From: Archilochus colubris
Lineage: Eukaryota; Chordata; Aves; Apodiformes; Trochilidae
Length of the DNA stretch: 64,000 bases
Assembly (NCBI GenBank): GCA_023079485.1
Contig: CM041083.1
Location: forward strand, 154,894,552-154,958,551
Direction of reading: 5' to 3'
Below, piece after piece: positions 36,586 through 47,335 of the stretch (the first letter of the stretch is position 1; each line of letters starts with the position of its first letter). Below the pieces are notes generated by a model. That model saw nothing but the letters and a program-made list of their open reading frames with translations, ran no database searches and was not told the origin of the DNA. A program made the position numbers and the translations under genes.

Positions 36586-36660
36586 AGGGTTGGACTCGAT
36601 GATCTCTGAGGTCCCTTCCAACCCAGCCAATTCTATGATTCTATGATTCTATGATTCTAA
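36586..36660 (+). mobile_element. CR1 3' terminus, sense, 75 bp
   Basis: GGGTTGGACTCGATGATCTC, then GTCCCTTCCAACCCAGCC, then four ATTCTATG octamers. It is the same young subfamily as 13805 but with almost the whole element missing. Confidence 0.93.
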
Positions 36661-36983
36661 TGCTTCTACTGAGGAAAAAAAAATTACATGTTTTTCCACA
36701 GACAGATTTTTATAGATTTCATACACACACATAGATTCATATGTATATCTTGATTTCCATTAGTGCTTTGTCCTATGGAGCTCTAATAGCCAGTGGGGGA
36801 AAGAATTGCATTTGTATAAGGAGTTAAGGTCTGTAGTTCTTCTCTGGATGCTTTGTACAGACTAGAACCTTAAATTGCCAGTAGAATGTATTCCCTGAAC
36901 AAAGTCCTGAATTAGCATATAGATACCTTAATCTTGTGTTTCTTTCTACATACTCTTAAATGTTAGAAAGAATGAAATTAAAT
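36661..36983. other. Non-coding spacer
   Basis: Nothing recognised between two CR1 tails that face each other. Confidence 0.6.
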
Positions 36984-37078
36984 AGAATCATAGAATTGTC
37001 TGGGTTGGAAGGGACCTCAGAGATCATCGAGTCCAACACTTGAACTACCATTGCAGTTGCAAGACTATGGTACTAAGG

Positions 37079-37491
37079 TGAGTCCTGAAGCACAGGCTCA
37101 GCTCAGTCCTGAGCACACTTTGCAGAGAGGCCAGTTGCTCTTGGAGCATTGTATTACCTTCATTCGGCCACCAGAGCTCATCGCCCACAAGGTGAGGCTC
37201 TGGTGGCACAGCTGGCTAAGACACAGTACTGCAATGCCAAGGCCTGGGATTTGAGACTCCTCAGAGCCTTGCCCTATGGGCAATGAGCACTAGTGCCACA
37301 ATGAAGGCAATACAGTACTCCAAGAGCAACTGACCTCTCTGCAAAGTGTGCTCAGGACTCACCTTTTATTGGCCCCCTGGTCCTGCTCATGCGCACTGGG
37401 GGCCCGCCCTAATTAGGCACAGGTGGGCTTAACGCAAGCTCATGCCCACTCCCTGGCAATTAGGGACACCTGGTTGCCTTGTTACACTACA
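37079..37491 (-). mobile_element. LTR-like insert containing a long hairpin
   Basis: The insert splits a CR1 3' end. On the minus strand it begins TGTAGTGTAACAAGG, with CCAGGTG, CCCACCTGTG, GAGCAGGACCAGG and GGGCCAATAAAAGG following in order. The same order is seen in the LTRs at 29009 and 29997, so it looks like a distant relative of that family. The remaining 290 bp (37079-37370) is an imperfect palindrome: arms of about 95-120 bp (37079-37202 and 37262-37370), roughly 85 percent matched by eye, around a 59-bp loop. It ends in TG on the plus strand, as an antisense LTR should. No clear target duplication is seen. It could be a solo LTR with a duplicated-inverted 3' part, or a separate hairpin element. 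Confidence 0.65.
37196..37268 (+). other. tRNA-like sequence at hairpin apex (not a functional tRNA)
   Basis: Seventy-three bases begin GGCTCTG and end CAGAGCC, a perfect 7-bp acceptor-like stem. TGGCACAGCTGG fits the RNA polymerase III A-box pattern, and GGGATTTGAGACTCC resembles a damaged B box at the expected distance. The anticodon and D stems do not pair convincingly. The acceptor-like bases are also the innermost part of the surrounding palindrome, so part of the likeness is forced. It may be a tRNA-derived SINE head or a coincidence. Confidence 0.4.
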
Positions 37492-37810
37492 ACATCCAGT
37501 CTCTTCTTAAATATCTCCAGGGATGGAGAATCCACTACTTCCCTGGGCAGCCCATTCCAATGCTGGATCACTCTCTCTGTAAAGAAATTCTTTCTAATAT
37601 CTAACCTAAATTTCCCCTGGCACAACTTAAGACTGTGCCCTTTTATCTTGTTGAAAGTTGTCTGGGAAAAGAGACCAACCCCCACCTGGTTACAATCTCC
37701 TTTCAGGGAGTTGTAGAGAGTGATGAGGTCTCCCCTGAGCATCCTCTTCTTCAGGCTGAACAGCCCCAGCTCCCTCAGCCTCTCCTCATAGGGTCTGTGC
37801 TCAAGTCCCT

Positions 37811-38797
37811 TCACCAGCCTGGTTGCCCTCCTTGAACCCGCTCCAGGAGCTCGATATCTTTCCTAAACTGAGGGGCCCAAAACTGGACACAGTACTTGAG
37901 GTGTGGCCTCACCAGCACTGAGTACAGGGGCAGAATCACTTCCTTGGACCTGCTGGCGACGTTGTTCCTTATGCAGGCCAGGATGCCATTGGCCTTCTTG
38001 GCCACCTGGGCACACTGCTGGCTCATGTTCAGCTTCCTGTTGATCCAGACTCCCAGGTCCCTTTCTGCCTGGCTGCTCTCCAGCCACTCTGTCCCCAGCC
38101 TGTAGCACTGCATGGGGTTGTTGTGGCCAAAGTGCAGGACCCAGCATTTAGCCATGTTAAACCTCATCCCATTGGAATCAGCCCAACTCTCCAGTCTGTC
38201 CAGGTCCCTCTGCAGAGCCCTCCTGCCTTCCAGTTGATCGACACTCCCCCCCAGTTTAGTGTCATCTGTGAATTTGCTGATGGTGGACTCAATCCCCTCA
38301 TCTAAATCATCAATGAAGATATTGAACAGAACTGGGCCCAACACTGATCCCTGGGGGACACCACTAGTGACCGGCTGCCAACTGGATGCAGCCCCATTCA
38401 GCACCACTCTCTGGGCCCGGTCCTCCAGCCAGTTCTTAACCCAGCACAGGGTGCTCCTGTCCAAGCCACGGGCTGACAGCTTTTTCAGGAGGATGCTGTG
38501 GGAGACGGTGTCAAAGGTTTTGCTGAAGTCTAGGTAGACCACATCCACAGCCTTCCCCTCATCCACCAGTCGGGTCACCTGATCATAAAAGGAGATCAGG
38601 TTGGTCAGACAGGACCTGCCCTTCCTAAACCCGTGCTGGCTGGGTCTGATCCCTTGCCCATCCTGCAGGTGCTGTGTGATTGCACTGAGGATGATCTGTT
38701 CCATGACCCTGCCAGGCACTGAGGTCAGGCTGACGGGCCTGTAGTTTCCTGGGTCCTCTTTCCGGCCCTTTTTGTGGATTGGCGTGACATTCACCAA
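37811..38797 (-). pseudogene. CR1 ORF2 reverse-transcriptase fragment
   Basis: An uninterrupted 328-codon frame encoding most of the CR1 reverse transcriptase, which copies the LINE RNA into DNA at the target site. Visible motifs in order: [12 protein letters not shown] (residues 18-29), HGFRKGRS (55-62), the first catalytic aspartate in [13 protein letters not shown] (Asp90), the [11 protein letters not shown] motif (145-155), and the FTDD catalytic box (176-179; the usual CR1 form has alanine at the second place). It then follows the [14 protein letters not shown] thumb region to a LLERVQ end, where a frameshift throws the reading into the C-terminal frame at 37482-37814. The N-terminal endonuclease is absent, so the copy cannot move by itself. 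The methionine start is incidental. Confidence 0.92.
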
Positions 38798-38848
38798 CTT
38801 CCAATCATCTGGGATGTCCCCAGTGAGCCAGGACTTTGAAAACTCCTA

Positions 38849-41800
38849 TTTTACAAATACCAGAAGGAACACTTTGGAGTAGAACAGCATCGATGAGATT
38901 TTGATGTTTTTAAGTTATATCAGGAATTTTTAACCTTTTTGATCCCTATCTGATACCTAGATTTGGAAGTCATTATAGCATCATATCCTCCATCTTTGTC
39001 TCCCAGTCTTTATCTCCCTGTAGTTGTGCAGTAAATAGAATTACTCAGAAGATTAGGAAAGAAAATCTCTACTGGGCTGGTATTAGTATGCTGTGTTTCA
39101 TTCTGTTTATTGAAATACTGGCAGATTCTTCAGAATATTATTCTGACATTTATGGATCAGGAGTTACCACTGAAGCAAGCAAAACTATTAACTAAATATT
39201 TCTTTGATTTCAGAGTGTTTGTGTGAAAATCTTCTTATTGTCCAAATGATAATTTCAGTTTTTAAAGTTATTGTCACTTACTATATTCCAGATTAAGGTT
39301 AACCATTCTGTTTTAACAGTTCTCTAAGAACCCATGTTATTTCCTGAGCATTCTGTAGACTTGTACAGTTGTTATTTGATTTTCTTTTTTCTTTTTTTAC
39401 TTGCTTCTGTTTTGTTCTTTTATTTTCATTATTTTCTTTCTGATGTAAAATAACAAACATAGTTACAGGGTAATGTATTTAATAATGGCTGTAACTTCAT
39501 GCTAGAACACTTTACAAAAGCAGTTAGATACAATTATAATTCCATTGTGTTTTAACAGACATTTTTTCTAATTTTTTTGTTGTTGCTAAGAATATTATCA
39601 TGAATGCTTTTTTGCTTATTTTTCAGATTTTTTTCTTTTAAGAAAATTTTTGGTTTAAATTATTATTAAACTTTTTATTTTTGAGGTTCAATGATGAAGC
39701 AACAGAGGAATTCCAACACAGAAGTAACTAACAGAATAGGAACATACTAGAAAAGGAGGGTTGAAAGGTAATAAGGCAGATAAGTTGGAAGTTTCACAGC
39801 TATACTCTGTGGCAGTTCAAGAACTCTTTCAGATGCATGATAGAATTTAATCTGGGTCTCTGTATATCTTCTTGTGTGTATTACATTTGAAGCAAGGCTT
39901 TCAGGGCTATACGGAAAAAATCTCACAAAGATGTAAAATTAATATATAGCCTTTCAGATAAGCACACATCATTTCAGAGGTTGTCTCTTGTTAGGTAGGA
40001 GCATATCCCTGCAATTATTCTGTTACCTCTATGCATATTGCAAGAGTTAAATAATGGTTATTACCATTATCTCATGTATAACGTACCATTATGTACCAAT
40101 GACAATGTACCATTGTCTCATTTCTTGAAGTGGAGATCTTTTCCTCTGATCTTTTTCTTTTGACATGGAAGACATCATCTTTGCTGTAGCTAGGTGCTTC
40201 TATATTTGATCCTCTCAGTGGGTAAGCAGGATTGTAAGCATTCACTGGTACAAGAAACCCTTGGATAACCCTTCCGCCTTCTTGGTTTCCCACATGTGAT
40301 CATATTTTTTAGCACTCTGACATCAACCATACCTGTATGTCCATATTGATATTTGTGCTGAGTGGGAGATGGCTGTTAGTGGAGGACTTACTACTCAAGA
40401 GATAAACATCTCTTAAGATATGCACATCTTAATAAACTGGGTCTCAGCTCATCTGAAAGCCCTATAAATACTTTAGCAAAGTGCTTTTGAATGCTTAGCA
40501 CAGATGCTGACAGAGGAAAATTTTAGCTGTGTTTCATATTAATAAACATATTTCATATTAATAAACATCTCAGGGAGTTGTTCCTTCATCCTGGAAAAAA
40601 TAAAATCAGAAACTCATGAGTTATCCAGCAACTGTCAGCAGTTTATCTACATAGTTTTACAACACATGTAGATTCATAAACGAAGACAGTGCCCATCTTG
40701 AATTCCTCTGTGGGAAATCAGGGACACTATATGTTTTTTCTATATTAGGCTTATACCAGAAAGAATCTTCTAGCAACCTAAAGCAGCAGAATGTATAAAT
40801 ATTCTAATTAGAGATCTAAGTTTAGGATAGCTATCTTGACAGTACAGATGTGTGATTGAGTCATTTTAAACTCTGTGTTCATTGCTGTTAAATCTATACA
40901 TGCATTCCTACTCTCATAGCTAATCAAGTTGACATTTCATGTTTGAGCCTTATCCAGATCTGAAGTCTAGCTTCTGACTCCTTTAAAAGTGTAATAGTTG
41001 TTTGTGTGATGAAATATTGCAGAGGAATAAAAAATGTTCAGTCAAAACTGAAATGAACGATCCATTAAGAAGCACAATGGGAATATAGAGTAAAAAAGCA
41101 GAGCTTTTTTAACATCTGCATACAGTATTAGTTGAAATTAAGCTTTATCTGTAAGAAAATAATTCTGATAAAATAAAACTGTGGCGTTTCAGTGCCACCA
41201 CATGGGTCTGGTTTCATCCCCGTTGAACTATCTCTTAATATTATCACAAAACAGAATACTACTTGGTAAAAAAGTTTGATATGTTTGTGTGCCAGAAACA
41301 GTTTTGAGCCTAGAAGTTTCTTTATAATCTCTCTATCCAGAACATGACTATTTTTGCTTCTTTCTCTTGTAATTGAAAGAACAGAGGAGATTCACACTGG
41401 TATTAGAGTTATTGATGTATTAGATATTCTTGAAGTGTAACTGATTTTGCTAAATGTTCTGTGTCTTGGATATGAGCAGGAAAATTTAAAAATAACTGAC
41501 TTACCTAGCAAATCTGACAGTCTTAACAAAATGCTTAGATAATATGCAGCATATTGATGCTTTGCATTCTGGATTATATTCTAAATCTGAACAAAATGGG
41601 CCAGTCCCTTAACTTGGTAACAGTGTAACAGTTTACTGAGGTAACCCTTCACCAAAGCAGAGATGAAACACCAAAGTACTGGCTAGTGAAGTCCAGCTCC
41701 AGATGGATGATTCTGAGCTCATGGATATAGATTACATGGTCTGTTACAGGAAAGAAGTGAAGAAGGCTGTGCTCACAAATCAAAAACTTTGGCTATGTTA

Positions 41801-42926
41801 TATTGCATTTGGATTGTATTATATTAAATTTAGAAATCTTTCTTCTTTCCTTCATTCACCTATTGTTTAAACTGGGAAGATGATTTGACTGGTGTTTTTA
41901 GTTCCTTTTTTGTTTGTTCCTTTTTTGTTTGTTTGTTTCTTTCTTTTTTTCAAGCATACTGTGAATGCTTCAAACAGAATGTTTAAAATTGCCTACCAGG
42001 AAATTCACTAAATTCAACCTGGTATATTTCTAATTGTCCCAGGTACAGAGCTGTCTTTGGCAATAGATGAAACAGAAGGTGGTGACATGGTAAAATTTGT
42101 CTGAACAGCTGTATGAACAGACTAGAGCATTATAATGCTGTCATGCTAGTTTCATTCAAACCCATGAAGATTACAGCTGCACCTGGCATCTTCAGCTTAG
42201 TGTCATATAAAAGTGCTGCATCTCCTCTCACACATAGTTAAAGATCATTATAAAATTCTCTGGTGTAGTCAGTGCTGCCATGTTCTTGAAATCCTACAAA
42301 AAATATCACAAGACTCATTTTTCTGTTTATTGGTATGAAAAGACAGATGGCAAATAGCATAATACTGGTAATATTGAGTGAATAACTGGTCAAAGATACT
42401 CAGCATATGTAGCATTGTAGTCTCCTAAGCATATTCTTGCCACTGGCCATAACAAGTCACCAACTTTGCAATGACTTTGCAAGGCCTCAGAACCAAGGTT
42501 CACCAGGTTGTCTATGGGCTGTGCTGACCTTCCTGTAGCTTTGTTTTACCATGTCTTAGTACAACTGCCATTCTTTTAATGCCTGTTCTTTGGGATTTTT
42601 CCTTTTTTTTTTTTTTTTCAGTTTTGCAGGTCTTTAAAGTCCATTCTTGTAAATTTATATAGTTAGTAGAAGAAAGTAGTTATTCTGGAATGTAATATTT
42701 AATACCAGTAGAACGATTTAGTGAACAAGAATACATAAGTATAGCAGTGGAGGCCTTGCAGGTGGGAAACACAGGATGTAATTGGGAGATATACAGAGTA
42801 TGCAGACATAGGATGATGAGTATAAGATGACAAATGATTCTCTAGGGTTATGAAGAATTCATCATTGGTCAGTTAGAGAAACGGAAACTTGAGAGTCGGC
42901 GGTAGAAAATGAACAAAAAGGAACTG
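38849..42926. other. AT-rich non-coding stretch
   Basis: No supported gene or mobile element in about 4 kb. A 19-bp tandem duplication lies at 40532-40569. T/G-rich simple runs occur at 41898-41952, and a poly-T of about 18 bases near 42603-42619. Confidence 0.55.
40532..40569 (+). repeat. 19-bp tandem duplication
   Basis: TTTCATATTAATAAACAT(A/C) occurs twice in direct succession, at 40532-40550 and 40551-40569. Confidence 0.92.
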
Positions 42927-43423
42927 TGTTGTGGTTTAACTGTGGTAGGCAGGAAAACAACAAGCAGCTGCTCACTCTCTCCTATTTGGGGTGAGGGAGT
43001 GAATGGGAAGGGTAAAAGTGAGAAAACTCATGGGTTTAGATAACAAAACTCTGATAGGGAAAGCAATAGCTGCATATGAAAGCAGATTAAATAAGGAATT
43101 AATTAACTATTTTCCACTGGCAGGCAGATATTTAACCATTTCCAGGAAAGCAGGGCTTCATCACACACAGCCATTACTTGGGAAGTCAAGTGCCATACCG
43201 CTAAACAGCCTCCTTTTCTCCTTCTTTTTCCCATCTTCTATTTCTGAGTACAACATCATATGGTATGGGATGTACCTCTGGTCATGTGGGATCAGCTGTC
43301 CCAACTGTGCCTCTTCCAAATATCCAACCCCAACTTACTCTCATAAGATGCCCAACATATATAGCTATAACACAGGGTTGTGCAACCTGGGAGGAAAATT
43401 AACACTGTCGTAGCAAAAACCCA
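42927..43423 (-). mobile_element. ERV LTR, family A, antisense
   Basis: The plus strand opens TGTTGTGGTTTAACTGTGG and then GGGTAAAAGTGAGAAAACTC. Later come ACATCATATGGTATGGGATG and GGGATCAGCTGTCCCAACTG (the antisense of the block at 17909). It closes with GGAAAATTAACACTGTCG and CAAAAACCCA, the reverse of the family A start. It is about 497 bp, shorter than the others through internal deletions. No internal proviral sequence is attached, so it is a solo LTR. The 136-codon plus frame inside it is a chance reading of LTR DNA. Confidence 0.82.
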
Positions 43424-45112
43424 TACAATCTTCACCCCTTTACTGTATATACAGTAAATTTGGATCTCCTGTGGAGTCACAGACCAGTGAAGAAAATGTT
43501 ATGGTATAAAAAAGCATGTTAGAAAAGAAAAAAGTATCTTTAACTGAACCCTATAGATAGGAAGAGGGAACCATTAGCATCATATTTCTCTTGGCAAACA
43601 ACCCCCAGCTTTAAAAAAAACATTTATGGCTAGGAGCTGACAATACTGTAGGCAACTCTTAAAAAAACTGATGTCCTTTACCTCAGGAATCCAAGAAGCA
43701 ATAAAAAGGTAAGCATAACAGAAAAGGAAGAGGGATTCTTAAGGAAGTGTTTGTAGAGCAGCTCTAATGGTCTTCTTTCTATTTTCCACAATGTTAATAT
43801 TTTATTTTCTTTCTCTTGTTTTCTTCTGTAATAATTACATGTGAATTAACAACAAACCCTTTATTTGACTGATATGATTTTAATCACTTGTAAATTTTTG
43901 ACTTGTCTTTTTGTTTAATTTTTGCCCATTTGAAATTTTCAGTGTACCAAATACATATCATCTATTACAGGGTCTGGGACAGGTTCTGCCTAACAGGGTC
44001 ACTATATCCGGTGTATAGTGATTACGTGAATCAAGATATGTAAACGTAGTATCATGGAGGAATGTATTCATGATGTGTATAGCACTATATTCTATGTATT
44101 CTTCAAACAAAATGCGAAAAAATCCAGTTCCAAAATATCCCAAACCTATAAGAGGAAACAGTTCTGCAAGCACAACCTAATGTTATTTTCAACTAAACTC
44201 CTCTTATACCTCTTACATGCTAAGGACAGTTTCTCTTTCCTCCCAGCAACGTTGTCTTTTATGCACAGCTCAGTCCTTAAGCTTGCATTGTCCAAAATTG
44301 ATCACCAAAGTATAACTAAGGAAATTAAATCCTAGAATGGTTATTCATCTTTTAATATCCATAGCCTTCATCTTTGTCACATCTTCCCCTCTCACAATTA
44401 CCATCTACGAACATTCTCATGCCATTCACTTCCACAAACAGCTGTTGCAGTTTGTGGAATATGCTAACAGAAAATACGCCAGATGGCAATCATAGCAGGT
44501 AGTAGCACTGCCAAACAATGTACAAAAAGAAGTAATTTTGTACTCTTTTTTTTTTTTCCAGAGAGTTCTATTAAATATGGGAAATAAATAGGAAATCGAT
44601 GTCATAAATAGTATTCTGGATAAAAGTTGACTCCAGTAAAAATTCTGAACAGTACACGTGCTAAACAGCACACCTCCACATGTACACACCTATACCCACA
44701 TTCCCACGCACTGACACTAGTGAAATTTACTGAGATTTATTCACATATCATCTAAGATGTACTCACTTTTTTTTTTCTTTTGTGTATGCAAATACATATA
44801 ATATATAAGGGTACATTTTTCAAAATTATTAATAGTTTTTTGTGTATGTTTTTCATCAGATGTGATTATTTTTCTTTTCTGAGTCTCTGTCTCAAGAATA
44901 AGCTGCCTGTAAGGATGTCAGTCTTCTGATGATTTTATTAATAATTTTTTGTTTGTATTTTATTACATCTTCAGACAGGAGCATACTAGTTTAATCTCAG
45001 AGGTAGTTAGTGCTTACATCTTTCTGATTTCAGAACCATGGTCTTTGGACCTCCTCAACAGGGAGAATCAGTACTGGTTTTGCCAAGCTATACAGTGAAG
45101 AAAATAGAGAAG
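43424..45112. other. AT-rich non-coding stretch
   Basis: No supported gene or mobile element. T-rich runs lie near 44548-44560 and 44768-44778. Confidence 0.55.
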
Positions 45113-45494
45113 TAAAGGGGGAGAATCACCTCCCTTGACATGCTGGTCACATTTCTTTTCTTTTCTTTTTTTCTTCACAGTTGCCTTTCTGGACTGGAAG
45201 CTCACATTGCTGGCTCATGTTGAGATTGTCATCAACCAACAACCTCAAGTCCTTCTCCTCAAGGCTGTTCTCAATCCATTCTCCACCCAACATGTAATTG
45301 TACTTTGGATTGCACTGAATCAGGTGCAGGACCTAGTACTTAGCTTTATTGAAATTCATGAAGTTGGCATGGGCCCATGTCTTAAGCTTCTCAAAGTCCC
45401 TCTGGATGGTACCCCTTCCCTCCAGTATGTCAGACCACACTGCTTGGTTTTCAAGCAGACTTTCTAAGGGTGCACTATATTCCACTGTCCACAT
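45113..45494 (-). mobile_element. CR1 LINE, antisense, 3'-side part of a split copy
   Basis: The plus strand reads the reverse of CR1 ORF2: AATCACCTCCCTTGACATGC, GCTCATGTTGAGATTGTC, GGTGCAGGACCTAGTACTTA and GGGCCCATGTCTTAAGCTTC. Similarity ends near 45113 before any 3' UTR or octamer tail, so the 3' end is missing or worn away. It is cut at about 45495 by family B and resumes at about 46661. Confidence 0.82.
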
Positions 45495-46658
45495 GTCCTG
45501 GGTTAGTGCAGTGGTGTTTTGGAAGTGGAGGGGCCACAGGAGTGGCTCCTGTGAGAATCTTTCCCACCTCTGTCCAAGGCTGAGCAGATAGGGGAAGCTG
45601 GATGTGTCTCTGACAGTAATATATTCAAGAAAGGGGAAACAAGAATGCAAAAATTTGAAAAAAAAAAGAGACTTAGAGGAGAGGAGAGGAGAGGAAGGAG
45701 AGGAGAGGAGAGGAGAGGAGAGGAAAAAGAGGAGAGGAGAGGAGAGGAGAGGAGAGGAGAGGAGAGGAGAGGAGAGGAGAGGAGAGGAGAGGAGAGGAGA
45801 GGAGAGGAGAGAGGGTGAGAGATCAATGGCAGAGAAAAGACTCCAAGGTCAGTGAAGAAGGAGAGGGAAAGGTACTCAAACAGAGATTTCCCTAAAGTCA
45901 ATGGTGAGGCAACAGGCTGTCCCCCTGCAACCTGTGGAGGGCAACACTTCCTGAAGAAGCATGGTGGAGCACTCCTGGAAGGACCATGGTGGGATACCTG
46001 TGGATTTGTAGGCCCTAAATTGTCACATGTGGGCAGACACGAAGAAATAACATGGGCAGGATTGTGAAAAGCAGCAGATGTGGATCTGTAGCTATGGATG
46101 ACTGTGCCAGAGGAGATGACTGTTTTCCCAAAGCAGCACCATGAGTCTGTGGGTAGCCCATGCCAGAGCAGTGTATTCCTGAGTGGGAATCACTTGGTGG
46201 GAAGGGCTCATATTCGGAGGGAGGGGAGGGTTGTGAAGAACTCACTCCCATGAGAGGGACCCCATGCTGGAGCAGGGGAAGAATGTGAGGAGTCCTCCCT
46301 CTGAGGAGGAAGGAGCAGGAGAAACAATGTGTGGTGAACTAAACCTTCCATCCCTGTCCACCTGTGCTGCTGAGGCAGAGGCAAAAGTGAAACAGTTAGG
46401 GCCAGGGAAGGAGGTAGAGGTGGCAAAGTATTAAGATCAGGTCACGTTTTCTCTCTCTCCTGGTAGATTAAATTAATTTTTTATTTTCTTCACAAGTTGA
46501 ACCTGTCTGGTTTTCCTTTACTTTAACTGGGAAATAAAAACCTCCCTGTCCTTGTCTCAATTAATGAGCATTTGAGTGGATTTTTTCCTCCCTATCCCAT
46601 GGTGGGGGTGGAAGGTGAGGACTGTCTGATACTGACTGAGCCTAAGCTGTAACATCAT
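45495..46658 (+). mobile_element. Family B LTR-like repeat with GGAGA expansion, in CR1
   Basis: About 1.16 kb. It opens TGTCCTGGGTTAGTGCAG and ends near GTAACATCA. It carries the same internal order as the copy at 22612: a purine-rich 5' part, AGGTCAGTGAAGAAGGAGAG near 45846, the 'CAACCTGTGGAGG/CCATGG' series, GAACTCACTCCCATGAGAGG, TAGATTAAATTAATTTT, ACAAGTTGAACCTGTCTGG and a CCATGGTGGGGGTGG block. A candidate 5-bp direct repeat, CATGT, lies at 45493-45497 and 46656-46660. CR1 sequence on both sides belongs to one copy. The microsatellite at 45675-45812 makes this copy longer. No viral gene is recognisable. Confidence 0.78.
45675..45812 (+). repeat. (GGAGA)n purine microsatellite
   Basis: About 138 bp of AGGAG/GGAGA pentamers, interrupted near 45722-45731 by an A-rich unit. 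One strand is entirely purine across most of it. The 132-codon minus frame over it is a translation of this repeat. Confidence 0.95.
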
Positions 46659-46660
46659 GT

Positions 46661-46750
46661 TACCAACAAAGATGTTAGACAGCATCAGCTCAGTATGGAC
46701 CCTTGAGGAATGCCACTTGACTCTGGTCTTCACTTAGACCTATATTAAAG
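46661..46750 (-). mobile_element. CR1 LINE, antisense, resumed after family B
   Basis: ACCAACAAAGATGTTAGACA, then CAGTATGGACCCTTGAGGAA and GCCACTTGACTC, is the antisense of the LFNIFV...GVPQGS region. It is the direct continuation of the segment ending at 45494. Similarity fades near 46750. Confidence 0.78.
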
Positions 46751-46916
46751 AACTTTTGGATGAAATCCATGAGAAAATTGCAAAAGGCATTCTCATATGT
46801 CCTTTCCTGCACAACTGACAGTTAAAAAAACCTCTATGAAATTCAAATATTTTTTTAATATTTTATGTTGTCAGTACAATGTAAATAAGCCCCATATTAA
46901 AGGATAATATTTCATA

Positions 46917-47335
46917 TGCCATCCAGAGGGACCTTGACAGGCTTGGGAAGTGTTCTCGTACAAACTCCATGAAGTTCAATAAGGTCAAGTGCAAGGCTCT
47001 GCACATGGGTTAGGGCAATCCAAACAAATACAGGTTATGAAAAGAATGCCTTGAGAAGAGCCCTAAGGAAAAAGACTTGAGGGTTGGCTGATAAGCTTAA
47101 CATGAGCCAGCAATGTGTGCTTGAAGCCCAGAAAGCCAGCCACATCCTAGGCTGCACTAAAAGTAGCCAGCAGGTCAAGGGAGGTGATTCTCTCCCTATA
47201 CTCAACTCTCATGAGACACCACCTGGAGTATAGAGTCCAGTTATGGGGCCTCCAACACAAGAAGTACACTGTGATCTTGGAACAAGTCCAGAGGAGGGCC
47301 ATATTACTTTGTTTGAGGGCTGTGTAGAATTATAA
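46917..47335 (+). mobile_element. CR1 LINE fragment, sense
   Basis: Plus-strand CR1 ORF2, from the 'AIQRDLDRL' region (CCATCCAGAGGGACCTTGAC) through AACTCCATGAAGTTCAATAA and AACATGAGCCAGCAATGTG to GTCCAGAGGAGGGCCAT near 47300, then fading. It matches the fragment at 32845-33000 closely (shared GGAGGTGATTCTCTCCCTAT), so both are of one subfamily. Both ends are truncated and many frame breaks are present. Confidence 0.83.

Larger units (their letters stand above)
36984..38848 (-). mobile_element. Young CR1 LINE, antisense, with nested LTR-like insert
   Basis: The largest and best preserved CR1 here. Read on the minus strand it starts at about 38848 inside ORF2 (the endonuclease domain is missing), carries the reverse transcriptase, then the C-terminal domain (frame 37482-37814), then the 3' UTR at about 36984-37078, and ends with a TAGAATCATAGAATT octamer tail. 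A 413-bp insert at 37079-37491 interrupts it between the last codons and the 3' UTR. Removing the insert leaves about 1.45 kb. One frameshift near 37811 separates the two long frames. The close match to the CR1 copies at 13805 and 58948 indicates the youngest CR1 subfamily in the window. Confidence 0.92.

Noticed and set aside
37196..37268. Functional tRNA gene
   Set aside because: Acceptor-like stem and A box are present, but the B box is damaged, the D and anticodon stems do not pair, and it is embedded in a palindrome within an insert.
36586..38848. Two facing CR1 tails as one inverted-repeat element
   Set aside because: They are separate CR1 insertions of the same subfamily in opposite orientation, with unrelated DNA between them.
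43003..43413. 136-codon plus frame
   Set aside because: It lies entirely inside an antisense family A LTR, with no conservation in sister LTRs.
45503..45901. 132-codon serine/leucine-rich minus frame
   Set aside because: It is a translation of the GGAGA microsatellite.
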